A DNA stretch of 39,150 nucleotides from CAZMMV01 sp964567475 (GTDB lineage Bacteria; Bacillota; Clostridia; Tissierellales; Tissierellaceae). Of this stretch, positions 7,152 through 15,757 are shown in pieces. The stretch is taken from the NCBI GenBank assembly GCA_964567475.1, contig CAZMMV010000008.1:1-39150 (forward strand), in the 5' to 3' direction. Both the position numbers and the translations under genes were made by a program. The first letter of the stretch is position 1. Each line of letters begins with the position of its first letter. The notes beneath the pieces are model-generated. The model was not told where the DNA came from. It saw nothing but the letters and a program-made list of their open reading frames with translations, and ran no database searches.

Positions 7152-7361
7152 GATAAGGAATAGTAAATAGATAAACAGTTTGAGAGAGTCAACGTTTGGT
7201 GAAAGTTGATACTGCTACTATTGAATCCGCCTTGGAGGTTTTTGTGAACAGCAAAAGGTAAGTGGGCCTTAACCACATCAAGTGGGTCTTTTAGATCAAT
7301 TTGGGTGGCAACACGGAAGAGTAACCTTTCGTCCCTTTGTATAGGGATGAAGGGTTTTTTT
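7152..7361 (+). promoter_or_regulatory. T-box riboswitch 1 (tRNA-sensing leader)
   Basis: Stem I begins GATAAGGAATAGTA, with the AGAGAG and GGTGAAA landmarks of the distal stem and TTGAATCCGCC closing it. The T-box sequence is GGGTGGCAACACGG with the tRNA-acceptor bulge TGGC at 7306-7309. The terminator is CCTTTCGTCCCT paired with AGGGATGAAGG and seven T. TGGC would pair with a tRNA 3' end of GCCA, that is a G discriminator base, compatible with tRNA-Ser. The specifier region (7211-7220, ACTGCTACTA) holds no serine codon that I can place, so the tRNA assignment rests on the bulge and the downstream genes. Confidence 0.88.
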
Positions 7362-7379
7362 ATATTTAAATACACCTTT

Positions 7380-7587
7380 GATAAGGAATAGTAAATGGGC
7401 AAATAGTTTGAGAGAGTCAGTGTTTGGTGAAAGCTGATACTATTATCATTGAATCCGCCTTGGAGGTTTTTGTGAATAGCAAAAGGTAAGTAGGCCTTAA
7501 CTATATCAAGTGGATCTTTTAGATCAATTTGGGTGGCAACACGGAAGAGTAACCTTTCGTCCCTTTGTAGGGATGAGAGGTTTTTTT
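7380..7587 (+). promoter_or_regulatory. T-box riboswitch 2 (tandem copy)
   Basis: This is a near copy of T-box 1, with the same stem I, GGGTGGCAACACGG motif (TGGC at 7534-7537) and terminator (7551-7587, CCTTTCGTCCCT with AGGGATGAGAGG and seven T). The specifier side differs: ACTATTATCA (7439-7448) instead of ACTGCTACTA. A UCA serine codon is present here and absent from copy 1. Transcription must pass both terminators to reach the aminotransferase gene, whose ribosome site GAGGAGG follows immediately. Confidence 0.88.
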
Positions 7588-7612
7588 GTATTTAAAATGA
7601 GGAGGTAAAAAA

Positions 7613-8683
7613 ATGCATAAGAAATTATTTATTCCAGGTCCTATAGATGTAAGTGAAGATGTATTAAAAGAAATGTCAAAAGCAATGATTGGTCATAGAT
7701 CAGAGGATGCATCTATACTTCAAAAAAGTATAAGTGAAAAACTTCAAAAAGTATTTTATACGAGGGAACAGATATTGTTATCTACTTCATCAGGATCAGG
7801 TTTGATGGAGGGCGCAATTAGATCTTGTACTAGAAAGAAGGCGGCTGTATTTTCATCAGGTGCCTTTGGAAATAGATGGTACAAGATGGCATTATGTAAT
7901 AATGTGCCTGCAGATATATTTAATGTTGAAGCAGGAGAGGTAGTTACTGGAAAAATGGTAGAAAAGGTATTGAAAACTGGTGATTATGATTTAATAACCC
8001 TTGTTCATAATGAAACATCTACGGGTGTGATGAACCCTTTAGAAGAAATTTCAAAAGTATTAAAAAAATATCCTGATGTAGTATGGTGTTTAGATACAGT
8101 TAGTTCAATGGGGGCTACGAAAATAGAAGTAGATAAGCTAGGGGTAGATATATGTATTACTTCTACACAAAAGGCTCTGGGACTTCCTTCAGGAATGTCT
8201 ATAGCATCTATGTCTCAAAAGGCAGTTAATGCAGCAGAAAAGGTAGAAAATAGGGGACTTTATTTTGATTTACTAGCAATTTATAAATGTATAAAAAAGA
8301 AAGATCATCAATACCCTTCAACCCCTAACATATCATTGATGTATGCTTTGGATTATCAATTAGACAAGATACTTAAAGAAGGTTTAGAAAATAGATATAA
8401 AAGACATTTAGAAATGGCAGATTGTGTTAGAAAATGGGCAAAAGAAAAATTTGAACTATTTTCCAATGAAAATTATTTATCTAATACAGTAACTGCTATT
8501 AAAAATACAAAAGATCTAGATATGCCAAATTTAATTAAAAAGTTAGAAGAAGAAAATTATGTAATATCTAATGGTTATGGAGATTTGAAAAATAAGACTT
8601 TTAGAATTTCTCATATGGGAGATTATAGGATAGAAGATATTCAAGCTTTGCTAGAAACTATAAATGATATATTAAAAATATAA
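7613..8683 (+). CDS. Class V aminotransferase, probable phosphoserine aminotransferase (SerC role)
   Basis: This 356-residue PLP enzyme belongs to the alanine-glyoxylate/serine-pyruvate aminotransferase group. It shows LFIPGPIDVSEDVLKEM at the start, GHRSEDASI, a STSSGSGLMEGAIRS cofactor-phosphate loop, a CLDTVSSMGATKIEVDKLG segment with the ring-stacking Asp, STQKALGLPSG with the Schiff-base Lys near residue 190, and FRISHMGD near the end. It differs from classical SerC, but members of this group substitute for SerC in several anaerobes and Thermotoga. Its position directly before serA and behind serine-type T-boxes supports conversion of 3-phosphohydroxypyruvate plus glutamate to phosphoserine. 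The start ATG 7613 has GGAGG upstream. Confidence 0.82.
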   Translation: MHKKLFIPGPIDVSEDVLKEMSKAMIGHRSEDASILQKSISEKLQKVFYTREQILLSTSSGSGLMEGAIRSCTRKKAAVFSSGAFGNRWYKMALCNNVPADIFNVEAGEVVTGKMVEKVLKTGDYDLITLVHNETSTGVMNPLEEISKVLKKYPDVVWCLDTVSSMGATKIEVDKLGVDICITSTQKALGLPSGMSIASMSQKAVNAAEKVENRGLYFDLLAIYKCIKKKDHQYPSTPNISLMYALDYQLDKILKEGLENRYKRHLEMADCVRKWAKEKFELFSNENYLSNTVTAIKNTKDLDMPNLIKKLEEENYVISNGYGDLKNKTFRISHMGDYRIEDIQALLETINDILKI

Positions 8684-8701
8684 TTTGGAGGAGAATAAAA
8701 A

Positions 8702-9646
8702 ATGTTAAATATCTTAATTGCAGATGGTATGGAAAAAACTAGTTTAGGAAGATTAAGAAAGATGAATTTCAATGTTGTTAATCAACATTATGATAAAGAG
8801 GATTTAATACATGAAATCAAAAGGTTTAATATTATTGTAGTGCGTTCTGCTACCAAAATCACACCAGATATAATAGATGAGGCAGTTAAAACTAATAATC
8901 TAAAACTTATTATTAGAGGGGGTGTAGGTTTAGATAATATAGATGTAGAATATGCTAGAAAAAGAGGAATTATAGTTAGAAATACTCCCAATGCCAGCAG
9001 TGTTTCTGTTGCAGAATTAGTTATAGGTCATATTTTTAATATGGCAAGATTTTTGCATAATTCTAATATTAGTATGAGAAGAGGAGAATGGAATAAGAAA
9101 CAGTATAAGGGTATGGAGATTGATGGAAAAACACTAGGTATAGTAGGATTTGGAAGAATTGGCAAGGAGTTGGCTAAAAGAGCTAGTGCCTTGGGAATGA
9201 AGATTAATTTTTATGATATAACAGGTCCAACTATAGTAAATGATGAATATAGATACTGTGATTTAGAACAATTATTTGCAGAATCTGATTTTATATCTTT
9301 ACATGTGCCTCATAAGAAAGGGGACAAAGCTGTAATAGGTAAAGAGGAAATTGAAAAGATGAAAGATGGAGTATATTTAATTAATTGTGCCAGGGGTGGT
9401 GTAATAGATGAAGAGCTATTAATAGAGGGGCTTAATTCTGGGAAAATAGGAGGAGCTGCTATTGATGTATTTATGGATGAACCAACTCCAAATAGTATAC
9501 TTTGTAACAATGAAAAAGTTTCAGTAACACCTCATATAGGAGCTTCAACAAAAGAAGCTCAAACAAAGATAGGAGAAGAAATAATTGATACAATACTAGA
9601 ATTTTGGAAAGGTAGTGAATTAAATGACTATATTAAAACCGTTTAA
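8702..9646 (+). CDS. serA: D-3-phosphoglycerate dehydrogenase, short form
   Basis: This 314-residue member of the D-2-hydroxyacid dehydrogenase family oxidises 3-phosphoglycerate to phosphohydroxypyruvate, the first step to serine. It has RGGVGLDNIDVEYARKRG and the NAD-binding GIVGFGRIGKELA (near residues 147-159). The catalytic residues lie in NCARGGVIDEELL (Arg), the following acidic segment, and TPHIGASTKEAQ (His). It lacks the C-terminal ASB and ACT domains of long SerA, so serine feedback by an ACT domain is not expected and control would fall to the T-boxes. It has a GGAGGAG ribosome site and lies 18 bases after the aminotransferase. It overlaps the DUF1015 gene by 23 bases. Confidence 0.92.
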   Translation: MLNILIADGMEKTSLGRLRKMNFNVVNQHYDKEDLIHEIKRFNIIVVRSATKITPDIIDEAVKTNNLKLIIRGGVGLDNIDVEYARKRGIIVRNTPNASSVSVAELVIGHIFNMARFLHNSNISMRRGEWNKKQYKGMEIDGKTLGIVGFGRIGKELAKRASALGMKINFYDITGPTIVNDEYRYCDLEQLFAESDFISLHVPHKKGDKAVIGKEEIEKMKDGVYLINCARGGVIDEELLIEGLNSGKIGGAAIDVFMDEPTPNSILCNNEKVSVTPHIGASTKEAQTKIGEEIIDTILEFWKGSELNDYIKTV

Positions 9647-10871
9647 AGCTATAAGACCAACAAAGGAATTTGCACCAAAGATTGCAGCATTACCCTATGA
9701 TGTTATAAATAGTAAAGAAGCTAAAGAAATGGTTAAAAATAATCCATATTCTTTTCTTTATGTAGATAAGGCAGAGATTGATTTGGATTCTAATATAGAT
9801 ATATATGATTTAAAGGTATATGAAAAAGCTAAAGAAAATCTACAGGCTATGATAGATGATAAAGTGTTAATTAAAGATACAAAAGAAAACATATATATCT
9901 ATAAACAGACAATGGATGATAAAGAACAAATTGGTTTAGTAGGGTGTGTTTCTGTAGATGACTATATGAATAACAATATAAAAAAACATGAAAATACAAT
10001 AGAAGAAAAACAAAAGGACAGGAGAAATCATATTGATTATTGTAATGGGAATACTGGGCCCATATTTTTAACATATGAAGCAAAAGAAGATATAAACAAG
10101 ACTATAGAAATATGGATGGATAGAAATAATCCAGTTTATAATTTTGTTTCTGAAGATGATATAAGACATGAAGTTTGGGTTATTGATGACAATGATATAA
10201 TAGACAAATTAATAAATCTATTTAAAAATATTAATAGTCTATATATAGCGGATGGTCACCACAGAGCTGCTTCTGCAGTTGATGTTGCTAAAATGCGAAG
10301 GTCTAAAAATATAGATTTTACAGGGGAGGAAGAGTTTAATTATTTTCTTGGAGTATTATTTCCATATGATCAGTTACATGTAATGGACTATAATAGAGTG
10401 GTAGAAGACTTAAAAGGACTTAGTATAAATGATTTTTTGGAAAAGGTTAAAGAAAATTTTATAGTAGAAGAAATTAAAAATGAAAAACCCTATAGACCAA
10501 ATAAGAAACATTCCTTTGGTATGTATTTGGAAGATAGATGGTATAAGCTAGAAACTAAAGAAGGTAGTTTTGATAAAAGGGATTTAGTAAAGAGCTTGGA
10601 TGCCTCTATACTGCAAGATAATATTTTAGAAGGAATATTAGGAATTGATGATCCTAGAACAAATAAAAGGATAGATTTTGTTGGTGGAATAAGAGGATTA
10701 AAAGAACTTGAAGATAGAGTAAATGAAGGTATGGCTATTGCATTTTCTCTATTTCCTACTGCTATAGATGATTTAATGAAGGTATCTGATCAAGGAAGTA
10801 CAATGCCTCCAAAATCTACTTGGTTTGAACCAAAGCTTCGCAGTGGTCTTTTTATACATGATTTAGAATAA
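9624..10871 (+). CDS. DUF1015 family protein of the serine operon
   Basis: This 415-residue soluble protein matches DUF1015 along its length: FKAIRPTKEFAPKIAALPYDVI at the start (quoted in part), NPYSFLYVDKAEID, and IADGHHRAASAVD (about residues 208-220). PRTNKRIDFVGG is near residue 345 and FSLFPTAIDDLMKVSDQG near the end, followed by MPPKSTWFEPKLRSGLF. The ADGHHR motif is shared with ParB/sulfiredoxin-fold proteins such as the archaeal and staphylococcal free-serine kinases. DUF1015 genes commonly follow serC-serA in Clostridia, and here the start codon lies inside serA, so coupling is tight. A role in phosphoserine/serine interconversion is plausible but unproven. No serB-type phosphatase is in the operon. 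Confidence 0.85.
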   Translation: MTILKPFKAIRPTKEFAPKIAALPYDVINSKEAKEMVKNNPYSFLYVDKAEIDLDSNIDIYDLKVYEKAKENLQAMIDDKVLIKDTKENIYIYKQTMDDKEQIGLVGCVSVDDYMNNNIKKHENTIEEKQKDRRNHIDYCNGNTGPIFLTYEAKEDINKTIEIWMDRNNPVYNFVSEDDIRHEVWVIDDNDIIDKLINLFKNINSLYIADGHHRAASAVDVAKMRRSKNIDFTGEEEFNYFLGVLFPYDQLHVMDYNRVVEDLKGLSINDFLEKVKENFIVEEIKNEKPYRPNKKHSFGMYLEDRWYKLETKEGSFDKRDLVKSLDASILQDNILEGILGIDDPRTNKRIDFVGGIRGLKELEDRVNEGMAIAFSLFPTAIDDLMKVSDQGSTMPPKSTWFEPKLRSGLFIHDLE

Positions 10872-10948
10872 TTAAGTTTTATTTCTTGGGAAAAATATAG
10901 CTCATTAAGCTATAATATTACTTAAATTATAAAAAAATTAAAAACCTA

Positions 10949-11014
10949 GCAAATTACCATGGCTATAGGAATAGACAAGCATTGAAATGCGTTGAAATAG
11001 CCATTCTAACTTGC
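10949..11014. other. 66-base extended inverted-repeat element (possible structured RNA)
   Basis: There are three nested stems. The outer stem pairs GCAAATTA (10949-10956) with TAACTTGC (11007-11014), with one mismatch. The middle stem pairs ATGGCTAT (10959-10966) with ATAGCCAT (10997-11004), perfectly. The inner stem is CAAGCAT with ATGCGTTG around a TGAA loop (10976-10994, one bulge). It lacks a T tract, so it is not a standard terminator. It sits between the serine operon and the opuA operon, upstream of a terminator-like hairpin. I cannot match it to a known riboswitch. Confidence 0.5.
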
Positions 11015-11055
11015 AATAAAATTATATATATGTTATTGTTTATATTATCGCACTA

Positions 11056-11095
11056 AAACGTGTTCTAAATTTAAAATTGTGAACATGTTTTTTTT
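11056..11095 (+). terminator. Terminator hairpin in the opuA upstream region
   Basis: AAACGTGTTC (11056-11065) pairs with GAACATGTTT (11081-11090) with one G-U pair, followed by a long T run. It is 44 bases before the opuAA start. It either ends the serine operon or serves as an attenuator; possible promoter elements upstream (TTGCAA at 11011-11016, TATTGT at 11034-11039) would place it inside the opuA leader. The rest of 10872-11078 holds only the structured element and AT-rich sequence. Confidence 0.7.
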
Positions 11096-11138
11096 ATTGG
11101 GAAAATTATTAAACAAGATTAAAAGAAAAGAGGTTTTT

Positions 11139-12332
11139 ATGTTAAAAGTAGAAATTAAAGAATTGACTAAAATATTTGGAAAAAACCCTTCTAGAGCGTT
11201 AGAATTACTAGAAGAAGGAAATTCTAAATCAGAAATTTTAGAAAAGACAGGAATGACAGTAGGAGTAAATCAAGTATCATTCGATGTAAATCAAGAAGAG
11301 ATATTTGTTATCATGGGTCTATCTGGTAGTGGTAAGTCCACATTGATAAGACTAATAAATAGAATAATAGAACCTACAAATGGTAGCGTACTAATAGATG
11401 GTGAAGATTTATCTAAAATAGATAAAAAAAGGTTAAGACAGGTACGTCGTGAAAAATTAGGTATGGTATTTCAGAGTTTTGCATTATTTCCCCATTATAC
11501 TATATTGGAAAATGCAGCATATGGACTGGAAATACAAAACATAAAAAAAGAAGAAAGAGATAAAAAGGCATATGAATCATTAAGACTTGTAGGATTAGAA
11601 GGATATAAAGATAAATATCCAGAAGAATTATCAGGCGGTATGCAACAAAGAGTAGGACTTGCAAGAGCACTTGCTAATAATCCAGATATACTATTGATGG
11701 ATGAAGCCTTTTCAGCGCTAGATCCACTTATAAGAAAAGATATGCAATTTGAATTACTTGATCTTCAATCAAAGATGAAGAAAACTATAATATTTATTAC
11801 ACATGATTTAGATGAAGCATTGAGAATTGGAGATAGAATTGCATTGATGAAAGATGGAGAAATCTCACAAATAGGAACTCCGGAGGAAATATTAATGAAT
11901 CCAGCAAATCAATATGTTGAAAGATTTATTCAAGATATTGATAAGTCTAAAGTCTTTTCAGCAGAACATGTAATGAAAAGAGCTGAATATATAGAAATAG
12001 AAAGACATGGACCATTTGTAGCTTTAAAACAGATGAAAAAACTAGGTATATCTAGTATCCATGTAGTAGATAAGGACAACAAATTTTTAGGGATAGTTAC
12101 TATGGAAGCAGCATCAAAAGCCATAATTGAAGAGGAAAGAGATTTAAGAAAATTAATGGAAAAAGATGTACCAGTTGTAACTTCAGATCTTCCATTATCA
12201 GAGATTTTCGATTTGATATATGATTCAAAAGTTCCAGTAACTGTTGTAGATGATGGAATATTAAAAGGTGTAATTATAAGAGGAGCAGTTCTTGGAGCGC
12301 TATCAGGAAATGGGGTGAATGGTAATGTTTAA
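11139..12332 (+). CDS. opuAA: Betaine/proline-type ABC transporter ATP-binding protein with CBS pair
   Basis: This 397-residue ProV/OpuAA-type ATPase has Walker A GLSGSGKS at residues 60-67, Q-loop MVFQSFALFPH, signature LSGGMQQRVG, Walker B ILLMDEAFSALD and switch ITHDLDEAL. Residues about 280-390 are two CBS motifs (LKQMKKLGISSIHVVDKDN and a later SDLPLSEIFDLIYDSKVPV). In OpuA-type systems these couple activity to ionic strength or c-di-AMP. The N-terminal IFGKNPSRALELLEEG stretch is typical of the family. The start is ATG 11139 behind AAAAGAGG; the frame is open further upstream to a TTG at 11079, but that lies inside the terminator hairpin. It forms an operon with the permease and binding protein. 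Confidence 0.93.
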   Translation: MLKVEIKELTKIFGKNPSRALELLEEGNSKSEILEKTGMTVGVNQVSFDVNQEEIFVIMGLSGSGKSTLIRLINRIIEPTNGSVLIDGEDLSKIDKKRLRQVRREKLGMVFQSFALFPHYTILENAAYGLEIQNIKKEERDKKAYESLRLVGLEGYKDKYPEELSGGMQQRVGLARALANNPDILLMDEAFSALDPLIRKDMQFELLDLQSKMKKTIIFITHDLDEALRIGDRIALMKDGEISQIGTPEEILMNPANQYVERFIQDIDKSKVFSAEHVMKRAEYIEIERHGPFVALKQMKKLGISSIHVVDKDNKFLGIVTMEAASKAIIEEERDLRKLMEKDVPVVTSDLPLSEIFDLIYDSKVPVTVVDDGILKGVIIRGAVLGALSGNGVNGNV

Positions 12333-13188
12333 TTTTGAAACAATACCATTAGTAAGATGGGTAGATACATTGGAACTATGGCTTAAAAATAATGGTAAGT
12401 GGTTTTTTAATCCAATTAAAAATAATTTAGATAAATTTGTAAATGGATTAAGTGATTTATTAATTAAAATACCAGCAATTGTATTTACTATAGCATTAGT
12501 ATTAATTGCAATATATTTAACTGATGGAATTAAAAGAAAAAAGTGGAATCTACCTATATTTATTATACTAGGTTTAGCATTGGTTAGTAACTTAGGTTAT
12601 TGGGAAGATACTATGCTAACATTATCGCTTGTAGTTACATCAAGTCTGATATCTATATTAATAGGTGTACCTTTAGGCATATGGATGGCAAGACGTAATA
12701 GGGTAAAAACTATATTAACCCCAATCTTGGATTTTATGCAGACTATGCCCGCTTTTGTTTATTTAATACCTGCAGTATCATTTTTTGGTATAGGGATGGT
12801 TCCAGGAATTATAGCTTCAGTAATATTTTCAATGCCGCCTGTAGTTAGAATGACTAACTTAGGTATTAGAGGAGTATCTACTGAGTTAATAGAAGCATCT
12901 AATGCATTTGGTTCAACAGAAGGTCAAAAGCTCTTTAAAGTCCAATTGCCTCTTGCTAAGAAAACAATAATGGCAGGAATAAATCAAACAATAATGCTGG
13001 CTTTATCTATGGTTGTAATTGCATCAATGATAGGGGCAGATGGCTTAGGTGTGCAAGTGTTTAGAGCTGTAACTAGAAATGAAGCAGGTGAAGGATTTGC
13101 TTCAGGACTTGCAATGGTAATACTTGCAATAATATTAGATAGGTTAACTCAAGCTCTAAATAGAGATAAGAGAGAAATAACAAAATAA
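12325..13188 (+). CDS. opuAB: Betaine/proline-type ABC transporter permease
   Basis: This 287-residue ProW/OpuAB-type inner membrane permease has about seven hydrophobic segments. The EAA-loop region is ELIEASNAFGSTEGQKLFKVQLPLAKK (quoted here only to locate it; key GS...LFKVQLPLA, about residues 187-213). TMPAFVYLIPAVSFFGIG and IASMIGADGLGVQVF are family hallmarks. The start could be ATG 12319 or ATG 12325; the GGGGTGA ribosome site at 12312-12318 spaces better to 12325. It overlaps the end of the ATPase gene, which indicates translational coupling. Confidence 0.92.
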   Translation: MFNFETIPLVRWVDTLELWLKNNGKWFFNPIKNNLDKFVNGLSDLLIKIPAIVFTIALVLIAIYLTDGIKRKKWNLPIFIILGLALVSNLGYWEDTMLTLSLVVTSSLISILIGVPLGIWMARRNRVKTILTPILDFMQTMPAFVYLIPAVSFFGIGMVPGIIASVIFSMPPVVRMTNLGIRGVSTELIEASNAFGSTEGQKLFKVQLPLAKKTIMAGINQTIMLALSMVVIASMIGADGLGVQVFRAVTRNEAGEGFASGLAMVILAIILDRLTQALNRDKREITK

Positions 13189-13200
13189 TAGGAGGAATTT

Positions 13201-14112
13201 ATGTTTAAAAACAAGAATAAAATAATAACATTATCATTAATATCAATATTGATAGTATCACTTTTAGTAGGATGTAATGGAGATGATTCATCAGAAGAAG
13301 TAGATAAATCACTTTCATTAGGAGAACAATTAGACTATAAAATTATAGGAATAGATGCAGGAGCTGGAGTAGTACAGGCAGCAGAAAAAGCAGTGGAAGA
13401 ATATGAATTAGATTTTAAAGTTCAAACAAGTTCATCAGCAGTAATGACTCAAGCGTTAGATGATGCAATTTCAAATGAAAATCCAATAATAGTTACTGGT
13501 TGGAGTCCCCATTGGAAATTTGCTAAATATGATATGAAATATTTAGAAGATCCATTGAATACTTTTGGGTCTGAAGAAAAAATTCATACAATAACAAGAT
13601 TAGGACTTAGAGAAGATTCACCTGAAGTTTTTAGTGTATTAGATAATTTTTACTGGAATCCAGAAAATATGGAAGAGGTAATGTTAAAAGTAAATGAAGG
13701 TGGAGATATAGAAGATATAGCAGAAACTTGGGTAAAAGAAAATAAAGAAATGGTAGATACTTGGACAGATGGTGTTTCTTCATTAGAAGGTGAAGAAGTA
13801 AAGCTTGCTTATGTAGCATGGGACTCTGAAATAGCATCGACACATATAATAGGAGAAGTTTTAAGTAACTTAGGAGCCGATGTTAAATTAACACAAGTAG
13901 AAGCAGGTCCTATGTGGTCGTCAGTTGCAACTGGAGATTCAGATGCTTTAGTAGCAGCTTGGTTACCAGGTACACATAAAGTATATATAGATGACTATAA
14001 AGATGAAATTGAAGATTTAGGACCAAATCTAGAGGGTGCTAAAATAGGTTTAGCAGTTCCATCATATATGGAAATTGATTCAATAGAAGATCTTAAAAAA
14101 TTTAAAAAGTAA
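13201..14112 (+). CDS. opuAC: Betaine/proline-type ABC transporter substrate-binding lipoprotein
   Basis: This 303-residue OpuAC/ProX-like protein has a lipoprotein signal peptide (basic KNKNK, hydrophobic core, lipobox LVGC with Cys 25). Mature landmarks are YKIIGIDAGAGVVQAAEKAV, VTGWSPHWKFAKYDMKYLED with aromatic residues of the type that cage quaternary amines, and VAAWLPGTHKVYIDDYKD near the end. It delivers betaine or a related compatible solute to OpuAB, though the exact ligand cannot be read from the sequence. The ribosome site AGGAGG is directly before ATG 13201. A strong hairpin follows at 14150. Confidence 0.92.
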   Translation: MFKNKNKIITLSLISILIVSLLVGCNGDDSSEEVDKSLSLGEQLDYKIIGIDAGAGVVQAAEKAVEEYELDFKVQTSSSAVMTQALDDAISNENPIIVTGWSPHWKFAKYDMKYLEDPLNTFGSEEKIHTITRLGLREDSPEVFSVLDNFYWNPENMEEVMLKVNEGGDIEDIAETWVKENKEMVDTWTDGVSSLEGEEVKLAYVAWDSEIASTHIIGEVLSNLGADVKLTQVEAGPMWSSVATGDSDALVAAWLPGTHKVYIDDYKDEIEDLGPNLEGAKIGLAVPSYMEIDSIEDLKKFKK

Positions 14113-14149
14113 AATATAGATTAGGATATAAATCTGAAATAGATCTATT

Positions 14150-14186
14150 GCCGAGCTACAATTAATCATCTTAATTGTAGCTCGGC
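14150..14186 (+). terminator. Hairpin terminating the opuA operon
   Basis: GCCGAGCTACAATTAA (14150-14165) and TTAATTGTAGCTCGGC (14171-14186) form a perfect 16-bp stem with a five-base loop. The following bases have few T, so this is a very stable but not textbook terminator. Confidence 0.7.
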
Positions 14187-14249
14187 TTGTAAAAGCCATT
14201 ATATTGTGGTATGTTTATATGTAGTGAACAAAAAACTTAATATCAAGTT

Positions 14250-14340
14250 ATAGGGGAGTCTATATTAATAGTCTGAGATTAGAATTTTATTCTTGACCCT
14301 AAGAACCTGATTTGGATAATGCCAACGAAGGGATTTAGCT
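14250..14340 (+). promoter_or_regulatory. TPP riboswitch upstream of thiC
   Basis: The elements are GGGGAGTC, GTCTGAGATT (14271-14280), a P3a-type hairpin AGAAT/ATTCT, GACCCTAAGAACCTGAT and GGATAATGCCAACGAAGGGA (14314-14333). Both ligand-binding halves are canonical. A possible promoter, TTGTAA (14187-14192) and TATGTT (14210-14215) with 17-base spacing, lies upstream, and a terminator follows. Confidence 0.95.
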
Positions 14341-14357
14341 AGTGAAGTTGTATTTTG

Positions 14358-14388
14358 CTGTATACTTTTGTTGGTATACAGTTTTTTT
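14358..14388 (+). terminator. Terminator of the thiC riboswitch
   Basis: CTGTATAC (14358-14365) pairs perfectly with GTATACAG (14374-14381), followed by seven T. It is the likely expression platform, stopping transcription when TPP is bound. The remaining 14389-14489 is leader with the thiC ribosome site AAGGAG at its end. Confidence 0.88.
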
Positions 14389-14489
14389 GTTTTTGAAGGG
14401 GGAGGGAAATATAGTTCTGTTTAGATTAATAGAAAAGCTATGAGCTAGGGTTAAATCTATTATAAAAACTAAGACAAGGAGTGAATAAA

Positions 14490-15757
14490 ATGAAATATAC
14501 AACTCAAATGGATGCTGCGAAAAAAGGAATTATAACTAAGGAAATGGAAATAGTTAGCAAGAAGGAAAATATGCCTATTGAAATACTAATAGAGAGAATG
14601 GCAAAAGGTGAAATTGTTATTCCAGCAAATAAGAATCATAAATCTTTAGACCCACAAGGAGTAGGCAAAGGATTAAAGACTAAGATAAATGTCAATCTAG
14701 GAATATCAAGGGATTGTCGTGATGTAGATAAAGAGTTAGAAAAAGTACAAATTGCAATAGATATGGATGCTGAAGCAATTATGGATTTAAGTTCTTTTGG
14801 TAAGACAGAAGAATTTAGACAAAAATTAGTAAAGATGTCCACTTCAATGGTGGGAACTGTTCCAGTATATGATGCAGTTGGATTTTATGATAAGGAATTA
14901 AAAGATATTACAGAAAAGGAATTTTTAGATGTAGTTAGAAAACATGGAGAAGATGGTGTTGATTTTGTAACTGTTCATGCAGGATTGAATAGGGACACAA
15001 TTAAAATATTTAAGAAAAACAATAGAGTTACTAATATAGTTTCAAGGGGAGGATCTTTATTATATGCATGGATGGAATTAAATAATAAGGAAAATCCTTT
15101 TTATGAACATTATGATGAGTTGTTAGATATATGTGCAGAATATGATATGACTATAAGTATAGGTGATGCATTGAGACCAGGAAGTATAGCAGATGGGACA
15201 GATGCACCACAAATTGCAGAATTGATGGCATTGGGAGAGCTAGCAAAAAGGGCTTGGGAGAAAAATGTACAAATTATAATAGAAGGACCAGGTCATATGA
15301 AATTAAATGAAATAGAAGCAAATGTTTTATTAGAAAAGAAACTTTGCTACGGAGCACCTTTCTATGTGTTGGGACCAATTGTTACAGATGTAGCACCTGG
15401 ATATGATCACATAACATCAGCTATAGGTGGAGCTATAGCTGCTAGTCATGGTGTAGACTTCTTATGTTATGTAACGCCAGCAGAACATTTAAGATTGCCT
15501 ACATTAGAAGATATGAAGGAAGGAATTATAGCTTCAAAGATAGCTGCTCATGCAGGAGATTTGGTTAAAGAAGTAGATGGAGCAGATGAATGGGATCTTA
15601 AAATGAGTAAAGCTAGACAAAGATTAGATTGGGAAGAGGTATTTAATCTGAGTATAGACCAAGAAAAAGCAAGAAGATATAGAAAAGAGTCTACTCCAGA
15701 GCATGATGATAGCTGTACTATGTGTGGCAAAATGTGTTCAATGAGAAATATGAATAG
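14490..15757 (+). CDS. thiC: Phosphomethylpyrimidine synthase, C-terminal end lost in gap
   Basis: ThiC is a radical-SAM enzyme that rearranges aminoimidazole ribotide into the thiamine pyrimidine HMP-P. The start is ATG 14490, eight bases after AAGGAG. About 422 residues are seen, through the catalytic core (NVNLGISRDCRDVDKEL, FVTVHAGLNRDT, SIGDALRPGSIADGTDAPQ, EGPGHMKLNEIEANV, YDHITSAIGGAIAASHG) to the C-terminal [4Fe-4S] motif CTMCGKMCSM. Only about ten residues should be missing; the frame runs into the 100-N gap. A seemingly continuous frame into the next gene is an artefact of reading through N. Control by the upstream TPP riboswitch is expected. Confidence 0.95.

Noticed and set aside
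7112..7402. Minus-strand open frame across the first T-box
   Set aside because: Antisense to a clear structured RNA, no ribosome site, composition explained by the T-box sequence and its repeat.
10949..11014. A lone CRISPR-repeat-like palindrome
   Set aside because: Contains ATTGAAA-like strings but occurs once, with no second copy or spacer in the flanks.
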